Assembly: GCF_900091465.1 (NCBI RefSeq)
Contig: NZ_FMHV01000002.1
Span: forward strand, 3,472,001-3,536,000
Source of the DNA: Micromonospora rhizosphaerae
GTDB taxonomy: Bacteria; Actinomycetota; Actinomycetes; Mycobacteriales; Micromonosporaceae
DNA: 64,000 nt
Reading direction: 5' to 3'
Shown here: one piece after another, positions 8,880 through 17,285 of the stretch
How positions within the stretch are numbered: position 1 is the first letter of the stretch
Layout: the number at the start of each line of letters is the position of its first letter
Notes under the pieces: model-generated
The model's database searches: none
What the model was told of the DNA's origin: nothing
Seen by the model: only the letters and a program-made list of their open reading frames with translations
Program-made: the position numbers and the translations under genes

Positions 8880-10367
8880 ATGACGGCTCAGCGCCAGGTG
8901 ATCGTGGTCGGAGGTGGCAACGCGGGTCTGTGCGCCGCGCTGTCGGCCCGGGAGCAGGGGGCGGCGGTGACGCTCCTCGAGCGGGCCCCGCAGGAAGCGA
9001 AGGGCGGCAACAGCACCTTCACCGCGGGCGCGATGCGGGTCGCGTACGACGGGGTCGACGACCTCATGACGCTGATGCCGGACCTCGACGAGTCGCAGCG
9101 GGCCATCACGGACTTCGGCTCCTACCCGAAGGATGCCTTCCTGGACGACCTCGCCCGGGTCACCGAGTACCGCACCGACCCGGAGCTGGCCTCGCTGCTG
9201 GTCGAGGAGAGCCTGCCGACGCTGCAGTGGATGCAGCGCAAGGGCGTTCGGTTCCTGCCCATCTACGGCCGGCAGGCCTTCCAGGTCGACGGGCGGTTCA
9301 AGTTCTGGGGCGGCCTGACGGTGGAGGCGTCCGGCGGCGGGCCCGGCCTGGTGGACGCACTGACCCGGGCGGCGCTGGACGCCCGCGTGGAGATCCGGTA
9401 TGGCGCCCGGGCGCTCTCGCTGATCGCCGATGACGAGGGTGTGCACGGCGTACGGGTTCGCCAGGACGGGCGTACCGCCGAGCTCGCCGCCGACGCCGTC
9501 GTGCTGGCCAGCGGTGGCTTCCAGGCGAACACGGAGATGCGCGCCCGCTACCTCGGTCCGAACTGGGACCTCGCCAAGGTGCGCGGGACGATGTACGACA
9601 CCGGGGACGGCATCAAGATGGCGCTCGAGATCGGGGCCAGCCCGGCGGGGAACTGGTCCGGTTGCCACGCCGTGGGCTGGGAGCGCAATGCCCCGGAGTT
9701 CGGCGACCTCGCCGTCGGCGACCACTTCCAGAAGCACAGCTACCCGTGGGGAATCATGGTCAACGCCCACGGCCGCCGCTTCGTCGACGAGGGCGCGGAC
9801 TTCCGCAACTACACGTACGCCAAGTACGGCCGGGTCATCCTGGAGCAGCCGCAGCAGTTCGCCTGGCAGATCTTCGACGCCAAGGTGACCCACCTGCTGC
9901 GGGACGAGTACCGGATCCGCCAGGTGACGAAGGTCAAGGCCAACACCCTCGAAGAGCTCGCCGACAAGCTCGAAGGGGTGGACCCGGAGGCGTTCCTCAA
10001 GGAGATCGCCGCCTACAACGCCGCGGTCGACGTCGACACTCCGTTCAACCCGAACGTGAAGGACGGACGAGGAACCCGCGGCCTGGAGGTGCCGAAGACC
10101 AACTGGGCCAACCGGATCGACGAGGCGCCCTTCGAGGCGTACCAGGTGACCTGTGGGATCACCTTCACCTTCGGCGGCCTGCGGATCGACACCTCTGCCC
10201 GGGTGCTGGACACGGATCTGAAGCCCATTCCCGGACTCTTCGCCGCCGGCGAACTCGTCGGCGGCATCTTCTACTTCAACTACCCGGGCGGCAGCGGCCT
10301 GACGAACGGCTCGGTGTTCGGCAAGATCGCCGGACGCGGTGCCGCCACGGCCGCGGCTGCGGCCTGA
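8880..10367 (+). CDS. tcuA: TcuA-type FAD-dependent dehydrogenase (copy 2)
   Basis: This second soluble flavoprotein (495 aa) is clearly paralogous to the product at 4356. It has the FAD fold VIVVGGGNAGLCAALSA, GGNSTFTAG, SGCHAVGWE, TCGITFTFGGLRIDTSA and the C-terminal GLFAAGELVGG followed by NYPGGSGLTNGSVFG. ATG 8880 is preceded by GGAGGA; the TTG at 8859 in the same frame has no SD. It has its own promoter and operator, unlike copy 1, and is followed by a stress protein gene. The expected reaction is dehydrogenation of tricarballylate or a related acid to an aconitate-type product. Confidence 0.85.
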   Translation: MTAQRQVIVVGGGNAGLCAALSAREQGAAVTLLERAPQEAKGGNSTFTAGAMRVAYDGVDDLMTLMPDLDESQRAITDFGSYPKDAFLDDLARVTEYRTDPELASLLVEESLPTLQWMQRKGVRFLPIYGRQAFQVDGRFKFWGGLTVEASGGGPGLVDALTRAALDARVEIRYGARALSLIADDEGVHGVRVRQDGRTAELAADAVVLASGGFQANTEMRARYLGPNWDLAKVRGTMYDTGDGIKMALEIGASPAGNWSGCHAVGWERNAPEFGDLAVGDHFQKHSYPWGIMVNAHGRRFVDEGADFRNYTYAKYGRVILEQPQQFAWQIFDAKVTHLLRDEYRIRQVTKVKANTLEELADKLEGVDPEAFLKEIAAYNAAVDVDTPFNPNVKDGRGTRGLEVPKTNWANRIDEAPFEAYQVTCGITFTFGGLRIDTSARVLDTDLKPIPGLFAAGELVGGIFYFNYPGGSGLTNGSVFGKIAGRGAATAAAAA

Positions 10368-10426
10368 CCGACCTGACCGGCAACGGAGCAGCTGGCTGAG
10401 ATCGCGAACGAGGAAGGATCGGAACC

Positions 10427-10846
10427 GTGACCGTTGTAGTGGGGTACCTCCGTTCGCCCGAGGGACGAGCGGCGTTGCAGCGAGGAATCGAGGAGGCCAA
10501 ACTACGGGGCGCCCGGCTGGTCGTCGTCAACGTCTCCGGTGAGCATGCGCACGTCGGCGGGGATTTCGACCCGAATCTGGAGCTGGCCGACTCCGAGCTG
10601 AACGGGCTGCGCGAGCAGCTTGAGCGCGAGGGCGTGGACCATGAGGTCCGCCGGCTGGTGCGCGGCCGGGAAGCGGCGGACGAACTCGTGGACGTCGCCG
10701 AAGAGACCGATGCCGACCTCATCGTCATCGGTCTGCGCCGCCGCTCGGCGGTGGGCAAGTTCCTCCTGGGCAGCAACGCCCAGCGAATCCTGCTCGATGC
10801 CAACTGCCCCGTCCTCGCCGTCAAGGCGGCCGCCCGGCAGTCCTAG
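10427..10846 (+). CDS. Universal stress protein (UspA family)
   Basis: This single UspA domain (139 aa) has a VVVGYLRSPEGRAALQRGIEEA start and a C-terminal GLRRRSAVGKFLLGSNAQ segment, which fits the ATP-binding G-2X-G-9X-G-S/T pattern loosely (Arg replaces the second Gly). GTG 10427 is used, with AGGAAGGA 8 bases upstream. Usp genes often accompany tricarboxylate or TRAP transporters, where they may couple transport to energy state. It is probably co-transcribed with tcuA2 (59-base gap). Confidence 0.85.
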   Translation: MTVVVGYLRSPEGRAALQRGIEEAKLRGARLVVVNVSGEHAHVGGDFDPNLELADSELNGLREQLEREGVDHEVRRLVRGREAADELVDVAEETDADLIVIGLRRRSAVGKFLLGSNAQRILLDANCPVLAVKAAARQS

Positions 10847-10866
10847 CGGGAGCGGGCAAGGGCGTA

Positions 10867-10909
10867 CTGGCCGCGACAGGACCGGAAGAACCCGGCCTGT
10901 CGCGGCCAG
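10867..10909 (+). terminator. Terminator hairpin after the Usp gene
   Basis: Perfect 14-bp arms (10867-10880 and 10896-10909) enclose a 15-base loop, 20 bases past the stop. There is no T-tract, as is usual in high-GC actinomycetes. Confidence 0.7.
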
Positions 10910-10996
10910 TCGGCTTGTGACGCCCGCTCGACGGCCTGACCGGGACCCGCGGCATCCGTGTGGCGGAGGGCAGGGAAGGTGGAGCAGGACCACACG

Positions 10997-11024
10997 GGGG
11001 CTGACGTCGCGGGACGCCAGCCCC
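10997..11024 (-). terminator. Terminator of the decarboxylating dehydrogenase
   Basis: Arms of 12 bases (10997-11008 and 11013-11024, one G-T type mismatch) enclose a 4-base loop, just beyond the minus-strand stop at 11031. Confidence 0.6.
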
Positions 11025-11030
11025 TGGCGC

Positions 11031-12116
11031 TCAGAGACGTTCGACGACGGCCCGGGTGACGCCGCGGGTGCCACAGGTCGGCTGCCCTCGCTCGTCGATC
11101 TCGACGGCGCCCTCGGCGTACGCCGCCGCGACCGCCCGCCGGATCCGCTCCGCGGCGGAGTGCTCGCCGAGGTGGTCGAGCAGCATCGCCGACGACAGCA
11201 CCTGCGACGTGGGATTGGCGCGGTCCTGGCCCGCGATCCCCGGTGCGCTGCCGTGGATCGGCTCGAAGTACGCGGATGCCCTGCCGATGTTCGCCGACGG
11301 GCACATCCCGAGCCCGCCCACCGTGGCCGCACCGAGGTCGCTCAGGAGATCGCCGAGAAAGTTCTCGGTGACGATGACGTCGAAGTGCGCCGGGTCGGCC
11401 ACAAGATCGTGGGCCGCCGCGTCGGAGTAGCGGTAGTCGCGCTCGATGTCCGGATAGTCCGCGGCGACCTCGTCGTAGACCCGGCGGAAGAAGGCGAAGC
11501 TGCGGAGCACGTTGCTCTTGTCCACACAGGTCACCCGCCGTCGGCCGTCGGCCGGGGCGCCGGAGCGCGTCCGTGCGAGCTCGAAGGCGAAGCGAACAAT
11601 GCGCTCACAGCCTTCCCGCGTCACCATCAACTGGTCGGCGGCGGCCCGCTCGTTGCCCACCCCCGCGCCGCGGGACAGGTAGAGGCCTTCGGTGTTCTCC
11701 CGGACGATGACGTAATCGATCTGGCCCGGCTCGAATCGCACCGGTGTCCGGACGCCGGGCAGGAGTCGGATGGGCCGGACGTTGGCGTACGTGTCCAGCC
11801 CGAGGCGAAGGACGCCCCCCAGCAGGCCGGCCTCGGTGCCGTCTGCCTTACGGACCTCGGGTAGCCCGACGGGTCCCTTGAGGGTCGCGTCGTACTCCGT
11901 GCGCAGCCGGTCGAGAGCCTCCGGCGGCATGGCGTGGCCGGTCTCGCGGTAGGTGGCCGCCCCACCCGGCTCGGTGGAGAAGTGAAGCTCCAGGCCTTCC
12001 CGGTCCGCCACGGCGGAGAGCACCTCCACCGCACTGTCTACAAGTTCGGGGCCTATGCCGTCGCCGCGGATCACCGCTATCCGGCGAGGGGGTGAGGGCT
12101 GCGCTGGAAATGGCAT
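11031..12116 (-). CDS. Isocitrate/isopropylmalate-family dehydrogenase (tartrate/D-malate type)
   Basis: This NAD(P)-dependent beta-decarboxylating dehydrogenase (361 aa) oxidises a 2R-hydroxy diacid such as D-malate, tartrate, isopropylmalate or isocitrate. Visible motifs are GDGIGPE at the start, GLDTYANVRPIRL (substrate arginine), VIVRENTEGLY (catalytic Tyr), CVDKSNVLR (catalytic Lys), TENFLGDLLSDLGA (metal aspartates) and EPIHGSAPGIAGQ (NAD loop). ATG 12116 is the only sensible start; it lies inside the dyad at 12113-12129 with a -10-like CATACT six bases upstream, so the mRNA is probably leaderless. The context favours an organic-acid catabolic role over leucine synthesis. Confidence 0.82.
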   Translation of the reverse strand: MPFPAQPSPPRRIAVIRGDGIGPELVDSAVEVLSAVADREGLELHFSTEPGGAATYRETGHAMPPEALDRLRTEYDATLKGPVGLPEVRKADGTEAGLLGGVLRLGLDTYANVRPIRLLPGVRTPVRFEPGQIDYVIVRENTEGLYLSRGAGVGNERAAADQLMVTREGCERIVRFAFELARTRSGAPADGRRRVTCVDKSNVLRSFAFFRRVYDEVAADYPDIERDYRYSDAAAHDLVADPAHFDVIVTENFLGDLLSDLGAATVGGLGMCPSANIGRASAYFEPIHGSAPGIAGQDRANPTSQVLSSAMLLDHLGEHSAAERIRRAVAAAYAEGAVEIDERGQPTCGTRGVTRAVVERL

Positions 12117-12129
12117 GCAACTAGTATGC
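12113..12129. promoter_or_regulatory. GntR operator, site 2
   Basis: GCATGCAACTAGTATGC is an imperfect dyad with GCAT/ATGC outer arms and matches site 1 at the same positions (ATGCAA..TTG-type core). It covers the start codon and -10 of the minus-strand dehydrogenase and is 61 bases before etfB on the other strand. Confidence 0.6.
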
Positions 12130-12190
12130 AATACGGCTGAGATGCGGCCTGACGCGGTATGCCGCGGGCAAGGAGGGTGGTCGAAGCGCG

Positions 12191-12970
12191 ATGAACATCG
12201 TCGTACTCGTCAAGCAGGTGCCCGATTCGGGCGCGGACCGCAACCTGCGTTCTGACGACAACACCGTCGACCGCGGTTCGGCGAACAACGTCATCAACGA
12301 GATGGACGAGTACGCCATCGAAGAGGCGTTGAAGATCAAGGAGGCGCACGGCGGCGAGGTCACCATCCTGACCATGGGTCCGGACCGGGCGACCGAGTCG
12401 ATCCGCAAGGCGCTCTCCATGGGTCCGGACAAGGCCGTGCACGTGGTGGACGACGCGCTGCACGGCTCGTGCGCCGTGGCCACCTCGAAGGTCCTGGCGG
12501 CCGTGCTCGGTCAACTGGGCGCGGATCTGGTGATCTGCGGCGCCGAGTCGACCGACGGCCGGGTTCAGGTGATGCCGCACATGATCGCCGAGCGGCTGGG
12601 CGTCGCCGCGCTGACCGGCGCGCGCAAGCTCACCGTGGACGGCGCCACGCTGACCATCGAGCGGCAGACCGAGGAGGGCTACGAGGTGGTCACCGCCTCG
12701 ACCCCGGCCGTGGTCTCCGTCTGGGACACCATCAACGAGCCGCGCTACCCGTCCTTCAAGGGCATCATGGCCGCCAAGAAGAAGCCGGTGCAGACGCTCT
12801 CCCTGGGTGACCTCGGCGTCGCCCCGGCCGAGGTGGGCTTCGACGGCGCGACCAGCGCCGTGCTGGAGCACACCAAGCGGCCGCCGCGCTCCGGCGGCGC
12901 CAAGATCACCGACGAGGGCGACGGCGGCGTGAAGCTGGTCGAGTTCCTCGCCACCGAGAAGTTCGTGTGA
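12191..12970 (+). CDS. etfB: Electron transfer flavoprotein beta subunit
   Basis: EtfB (259 aa) pairs with EtfA to carry electrons from acyl-CoA and other flavin dehydrogenases to the membrane quinone oxidoreductase. The N-terminal MNIVVLVKQVPDSGADRNLR, the AMP-site region GAESTDGRVQVMPHMIAERLG and the C-terminal KFV end are typical. AAGGAGGG lies about 10 bases upstream of the ATG. It may be the ordinary housekeeping etf, but it sits directly across from a tricarboxylate-cluster gene and shares an intergenic operator, so it could accept electrons from the TcuA flavoproteins. Confidence 0.93.
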   Translation: MNIVVLVKQVPDSGADRNLRSDDNTVDRGSANNVINEMDEYAIEEALKIKEAHGGEVTILTMGPDRATESIRKALSMGPDKAVHVVDDALHGSCAVATSKVLAAVLGQLGADLVICGAESTDGRVQVMPHMIAERLGVAALTGARKLTVDGATLTIERQTEEGYEVVTASTPAVVSVWDTINEPRYPSFKGIMAAKKKPVQTLSLGDLGVAPAEVGFDGATSAVLEHTKRPPRSGGAKITDEGDGGVKLVEFLATEKFV

Positions 12971-12981
12971 GAGGTCTGGAC

Positions 12982-13944
12982 ATGTCTGAGGTTCTCGTCG
13001 TCGTCGAAGCCACCCGGGAATTCGGCGTCAAGAAGGTCACCCTGGAGATGCTCACCCTCGCCCGCGAGCTGGGCACCCCGGCCGCGGTCGTGCTCGGCGG
13101 CGCCGGCGCCGCGGAGGCGCTGAGCGCCAAGCTGGGCGAGTACGGCGCGGAGAAGATCTACGCGGCCGAGAGCGAGGAGATCGACGGCTACCTGGTGGCG
13201 CCGAAGGCCACCGTGCTGGCCGACCTGGTCAAGCGGGTGCAGCCGGCCGCGGTGCTGCTCGCCTCGTCGCAGAGGGGCAAGGAGATCGCCGCCCGCCTGG
13301 CGGTCAAGCTGGACAACGGCATCCTGACCGACGTGGTCGCCCTGACCGCGGACGGCACCGCGACGCAGGTCGCGTTCGCCGGCTCCACCATCGTCCAGTC
13401 CAAGGTGACCCGGGGGCTGCCGCTGGTCACCGTCCGGCCGAACTCGGTCAACCCGGCCCCGGCCCCGGCCACCCCGGCCGTGGAGCAGCTCACCGTGCAG
13501 GTCGGCGACGCCGACAAGCTGGCCAAGGTCGTCAACCGGGTCGCCGAGCAGAAGGGCACCCGCCCCGAGCTCACCGAAGCCTCCGTCGTCGTCTCCGGCG
13601 GCCGCGGCGTCGGCAACGCCGACAACTTCAAGCTCGTCGAGGAACTGGCTGACCTTCTCGGCGGTGCCGTCGGCGCCTCCCGCGCCGCGGTCGACTCCGG
13701 CTTCTACCCGCACCAGTTCCAGGTCGGTCAGACCGGCAAGACCGTCTCCCCGCAGCTGTACATCGCGCTCGGCATCTCCGGCGCGATCCAGCACCGGGCC
13801 GGCATGCAGACCTCGAAGACCATCGTCGCGGTGAACAAGGACGGCGAGGCCCCGATCTTCGAGCTGGCCGACTTCGGTGTGGTGGGCGATCTGTTCAAGG
13901 TCGTCCCCCAGGCCACCGAGGAGATCCGCAAGCGCAAAAGATGA
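12982..13944 (+). CDS. etfA: Electron transfer flavoprotein alpha subunit
   Basis: EtfA (320 aa) binds FAD in its C-terminal domain: [46 protein letters not shown] and [22 protein letters not shown] are all present. ATG 12982 has GAGAGG 7 bases upstream and lies 11 bases after the etfB stop; the GTG at 12967 in frame overlaps etfB and is less likely. It is translationally linked to etfB and followed by a terminator hairpin. Confidence 0.93.
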   Translation: MSEVLVVVEATREFGVKKVTLEMLTLARELGTPAAVVLGGAGAAEALSAKLGEYGAEKIYAAESEEIDGYLVAPKATVLADLVKRVQPAAVLLASSQRGKEIAARLAVKLDNGILTDVVALTADGTATQVAFAGSTIVQSKVTRGLPLVTVRPNSVNPAPAPATPAVEQLTVQVGDADKLAKVVNRVAEQKGTRPELTEASVVVSGGRGVGNADNFKLVEELADLLGGAVGASRAAVDSGFYPHQFQVGQTGKTVSPQLYIALGISGAIQHRAGMQTSKTIVAVNKDGEAPIFELADFGVVGDLFKVVPQATEEIRKRKR

Positions 13945-13957
13945 AGCGGCCCGGCTC

Positions 13958-14000
13958 ACACGGGAGAGAGCCGTCCAGACACCGGACGATTCTCTCGTGT
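13958..14000 (+). terminator. Terminator after etfA
   Basis: An imperfect stem pairs ACACGGGAGAGA with TCTCTCGTGT around an inner GTCC/GGAC stem, 13 bases after the etfA stop. Confidence 0.6.
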
Positions 14001-14113
14001 CGCGGTGATCTTTTCGGCGACGAGGAACCGGTACACGTCGGTCCGATTTACGGTCCCAATCGGCCTCAAGCATGCTCACCGCCACCACTGCAGCCCGACC
14101 TAATTTCCCGCTT

Positions 14114-14525
14114 GGGGCCGGGGGTCGGGGAGCACGGTGGGAGCAGTCGGGTGCGCTGAACGGCATTGACCGGCATACAACGGCGCTGAACGGCACTCAA
14201 CTGCACCCACCCCGACCTGCGGTTCCACGTTTCCGCAGGTCCGGGCGGGTGCAGCGTCCTGCTTCACACGGAGTGTTCAGCCGCATTGGGCAGCTGTCGA
14301 CGGCACTCTATGTCGCCTGGTAGGGGAGTATCCGGAGGTCAAGGCGGTAAGGAGTTCCAGACTGCTTTTGCCTTGCAGGTGGGTGCAGATTGGGTGCACG
14401 TTGGCGAAGTGGTCACCGCGTCCGAAGTGCTCAACAGTGGCGGACGGCTAATGGCGCCTTGACCTGCGACGATGTGCGCGAGCGAGTTGGCGTGACCTCC
14501 CAGAGAAGACCGAAGTGGTCACCCG
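14114..14525 (+). repeat. Direct repeat block R1 (left flank of cassette)
   Basis: About 412 bases that align along their whole length, at roughly three-quarters identity by eye, with 19735-20143 in the same orientation. Shared landmarks in order are GTGGGAGCAG-like sequence, five 10-bp iterons, a hairpin, GCGTCCTGCTTCACACGGAG, GGGTGCAGATTGGGTGCA, GTTGGCGAAGTGGTCACCGC and GCGTGACCTCCCAGAGAA. No credible ORF covers it. The copies bracket the IclR-MFS-CoA-transferase-lyase genes. Confidence 0.8.
14157..14206 (+). repeat. Five 10-bp iterons in R1, with adjacent hairpin
   Basis: Five tandem imperfect decamers of consensus nnAACGGCAC. A perfect 9-bp inverted repeat (GACCTGCGG at 14214-14222, CCGCAGGTC at 14233-14241) follows 7 bases later. 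The arrangement resembles recombinase arm sites or replication iterons. Confidence 0.7.
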
Positions 14526-14835
14526 CCCGACGACTGGACGCCGAGCAACTTCAGGTAGCGAGTGGATGGCTGAGGCACGCCGGCGATGCGGCCCGGGGAT
14601 AGGCGGAGGTCTCTGCGCGCGTCTGTCTCTCAGTCCGCAGCCGTCCTACTCTCTGGGAGATCAATCCCAGCCGCACCGCTCTGACCAGGCGTTCCTGTTC
14701 GCTGACCTCTTCGGCGAGGCCGAAGAGTTCAGGCTGCCTGTCACTGCGATGGTTCGTCTCGGGCCGCTGCGTCACTGGTGATTGGCTTGGTGTCCACTGC
14801 TGCCGGGGTGGCGGCTACCGCCGAGCGGCGCCGAA
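14526..14835. other. Intergenic stretch between R1 and the IclR gene
   Basis: No convincing gene: short ORFs lack RBS and recognisable content. I see no RNA gene or clear promoter here. The IclR gene on the minus strand ends at 14836. Confidence 0.5.
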
Positions 14836-15651
14836 TCAGTCAGCCAGGAAAGCCCGCGACGAATCGAGGCCAAGCACAGCGTGCGTCAGCACGGGATGTT
14901 GACGAAGCGCCGAAGTGATCTGAGATCGAGCCTTCGCCAGCACGTCCCGTCGTGTCTCGAGCATGTCCTTCAGGCTCGTGCGATGGGGAGATGTCGAACA
15001 GTTGACGGCTGCAACCGCGTTCCCTGAGGAATCGAGGAGGGGCATCGCGACCGAGACAACGCCGTACGTCAACTGCTCGTCGGACCCCGCAATCCCAGTG
15101 ACGGACGCCGTTCGGATCGCCTTCCTGATCAGCTCGGGGTCGACCACGGTCTTCGCCGTCAGCTGTGTGAAGTCAGTGGTGCCAAGAACTCTGTCCACCA
15201 GGTCGCTCGGCGATCGCGAGAGGATCGCGCGGCCGAGGGAAGTCGCATAGGCGGGGTAGCGGGTGCCAATGGTGGGCGTTAGTTGATAGGAACGCTTGGC
15301 GGACACGGATGCCACGTAGAGGACATCCGTGCCGTCGAGCACTGCAACCGAGGCGCTGTCGCCGGTCGCATCCACCATTTCCTGCAGGAACTGCTGCATG
15401 ACTTCTTGCATGCTGACCGAGGACAAGAAAGCCTCGCTGAGGCGAAGCACTCTCGGAGTCAACAGAAAGCGCCGCTCGTGTCTGGTGACGAAACCAAGCT
15501 CTTCGAGAGTCAGGAGGCAACGTCGCGCAGCCGCTGGCGTGACGTCAACCGCCTTTGCGACCTCGCTGACGGTCATCTCAGGTCGCTCGCGGTTGAACGC
15601 TTGAAGGACCGCCAAACCTTTCGCAAGAGATCCGATGAAGTCAGAGGCCAC
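14836..15651 (-). CDS. IclR-family transcriptional regulator
   Basis: This DNA-binding regulator (271 aa) has an N-terminal winged helix (MTVSEVAKAVDVTPAAARRCLLTLEELGFV, residues about 25-55) and a C-terminal effector domain with TRYPAYATSLGRAILS and YGVVSVAMPLLDSSGNAVAAVN, as in the PcaR/PobR-like branch of IclR. GTG 15651 has AAGGAGG 6 bases upstream. It lies in the same cassette and strand as the MFS and CoA-transferase genes but is separated from them by a terminator. It is the best candidate to bind the perfect inverted repeat at 18516-18549. Base composition is visibly less GC-rich than in region 1. Confidence 0.88.
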   Translation of the reverse strand: MASDFIGSLAKGLAVLQAFNRERPEMTVSEVAKAVDVTPAAARRCLLTLEELGFVTRHERRFLLTPRVLRLSEAFLSSVSMQEVMQQFLQEMVDATGDSASVAVLDGTDVLYVASVSAKRSYQLTPTIGTRYPAYATSLGRAILSRSPSDLVDRVLGTTDFTQLTAKTVVDPELIRKAIRTASVTGIAGSDEQLTYGVVSVAMPLLDSSGNAVAAVNCSTSPHRTSLKDMLETRRDVLAKARSQITSALRQHPVLTHAVLGLDSSRAFLAD

Positions 15652-15850
15652 GTCCCGCCTCCTTTCCTTGGCAAGTGACTCTTGAAGGGTCAGCCATTAT
15701 GACCTACCGCTTCTTCGGGCAATGGTAGCCGGGTGCAGGTCTTGTAGATCATCGTGGTCCGGGTCGTTGACGCGCCGGACGGCACCCTGGCCTGGTAATC
15801 CCGAGCACGGCGGCGGGCTGGCTGGCTCCTTTGCAACATGTCAGCTGCCG

Positions 15851-15890
15851 CGTGAGTGAGGGGCCGATGCGAACGGGCCCCTCACTCACG
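15851..15890 (-). terminator. Terminator after the MFS gene
   Basis: Perfect 15-bp arms (15851-15865 and 15876-15890) with a 10-base loop lie 10 bases beyond the MFS stop, separating it from the IclR gene. The 15660-15850 stretch holds only the IclR upstream region. Confidence 0.78.
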
Positions 15891-15900
15891 GTGGGGATCG

Positions 15901-17217
15901 CTAGCGGACCTTGACGGCAGGGCTCGAGAACGCGCCGGCATCCGCGCCACGCGGGGAGTTGTCGGCTGCCGGCCGCACCAGGCGCGCACCTACAACACCC
16001 AAGAGGCTTGTCAGAACGATCCAGCCAGCGACGGCGTACCAGTGCCCGGTGCTGGCCAGAAGGCTGGCGGCGATCAACGGCGAGAGCCCGCCGCCGATGA
16101 CACTGCCGCCCTCACGCCCGATGGAGGTGCCGCTGTAGCGAACCTTTGCACCGAACATGGTCGTGAAGTAGCCGGGCTGAATTGCGTCGTTGGCCGCGTT
16201 GACCCCCGCGATCATCACCAGAAGCGTGAGGATGATGATGGTTGTCGACTTGGTGTCCAGCGCCATGAACATCGGGAACGCAAGGAGCGCGGAGGCCACC
16301 AGGCTGCCCACCATGATCTTGGTGTAGCCAATCCGGTCGGCCAGCGCTCCCCAGGCCGGGGCCGCGATCGCGGCCGCAACGGAGCCGATCATGAGAGCGG
16401 TGAGGGTCACTGACTTTGACACGCCGAGCGTGACCGTCGCGTAGGAGAGACAGAAGACGGAGATGATGTAGAAGCTGGTGTTCTGGCCGAGCCGCATCAG
16501 GAAGATCGCAAGAATGTTCCGCGGGTTCTCCTTCAAGGCCTCGAGCACCGGAGCCTTGGACCGACGCTGCTGCTGCTGCATCTCCTGGAACTCGGGGGTC
16601 TCCGGCACCTGGCGGCGGATGTAGAGCCCGACCAGCACCAACAGCAGGCTCAGAAGGAACGGGATTCGCCAGCCCCACGACAGCAGCTGGCTGTCGGTCA
16701 GGAGCTTGTCGAACACGAGGAAGATGAGGCTGCCGATGATGAGGCCGACGTATACCGCTGCGGAGATGAAGGACCCGAAGAAGCCCCGGCGGTTCTGAGC
16801 GTGCTCAAGGGTCAGCAGGGATGCTCCGCCCCATTCGCCACCCGTGGCGAGTCCCTGGATGATGCGCAGGACCACCAGCAGGACCGGCGCGGCCACGCCG
16901 ATCTGGCCGTAGGTCGGGAGAAGGCCGATGCCGGCGGTACCCAGACCCATCACGAGCAGGGTCGCCAGAAGTGCCCTACGGCGTCCGAAGCGGTCACCGA
17001 TGTGGCCCGAGATCACCCCACCGATTGGACGGGCGACGAAGCCCGTGGCGTAGACGCCGAACGACAGGAGAGTGCCGACCGTGGGGTCGTCCTTGGGGAA
17101 GAACAGGTGGGGAAACACCAGCGCTGCCGCGGTGCCGTAGAGGAAGAAGTCGTACCACTCGAGGGCCGTCCCGAGCGATGCCGCACCGACGACTCTTCTC
17201 ATCTTTGAAGTAGTCAC
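15901..17217 (-). CDS. MFS metabolite:H+ symporter (MHS family)
   Basis: This 12-helix inner-membrane symporter (438 aa) belongs to the MHS branch, which includes citrate, tricarballylate, shikimate and dicarboxylate carriers. GTALEWYDFFLYGTAAALVF in helix 1, the loop GDRFGRRRALLATL, RIIQGLATGGEWGGASLLTLEHA and a second RIGYTKIMVGSL loop are diagnostic. GTG 17217 has AAGGAG 8 bases upstream; the 24 extra residues to 17289 are not family-like. It is downstream of, and probably co-transcribed with, the CoA-transferase gene (68-base gap). The likely substrate is a tricarboxylate or related acid. Confidence 0.87.
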   Translation of the reverse strand: MTTSKMRRVVGAASLGTALEWYDFFLYGTAAALVFPHLFFPKDDPTVGTLLSFGVYATGFVARPIGGVISGHIGDRFGRRRALLATLLVMGLGTAGIGLLPTYGQIGVAAPVLLVVLRIIQGLATGGEWGGASLLTLEHAQNRRGFFGSFISAAVYVGLIIGSLIFLVFDKLLTDSQLLSWGWRIPFLLSLLLVLVGLYIRRQVPETPEFQEMQQQQRRSKAPVLEALKENPRNILAIFLMRLGQNTSFYIISVFCLSYATVTLGVSKSVTLTALMIGSVAAAIAAPAWGALADRIGYTKIMVGSLVASALLAFPMFMALDTKSTTIIILTLLVMIAGVNAANDAIQPGYFTTMFGAKVRYSGTSIGREGGSVIGGGLSPLIAASLLASTGHWYAVAGWIVLTSLLGVVGARLVRPAADNSPRGADAGAFSSPAVKVR

Positions 17218-17285
17218 TGCCGTTGCTCCTTGGGGGTGTGAATCGGTGTGTGGGGGAATTTCACGGGCTGAGAGTCCGGGCCCGG

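Noticed and set aside
11031..12116. Leucine-biosynthetic 3-isopropylmalate dehydrogenase (leuB)
   Set aside because: The motifs fit the wider family, but the gene is isolated from leu genes and sits in an organic-acid cluster with a shared GntR site, so leuB is not asserted.
14157..14206. Short tandem repeats as a CRISPR array
   Set aside because: Units are 10 bp with no spacers, and no cas genes are near.
14526..14835. tRNA or small RNA next to R1 as an integration site
   Set aside because: I looked for cloverleaf arms and a TTC-containing T-loop in both R1 and R2 flanks and found none convincing.
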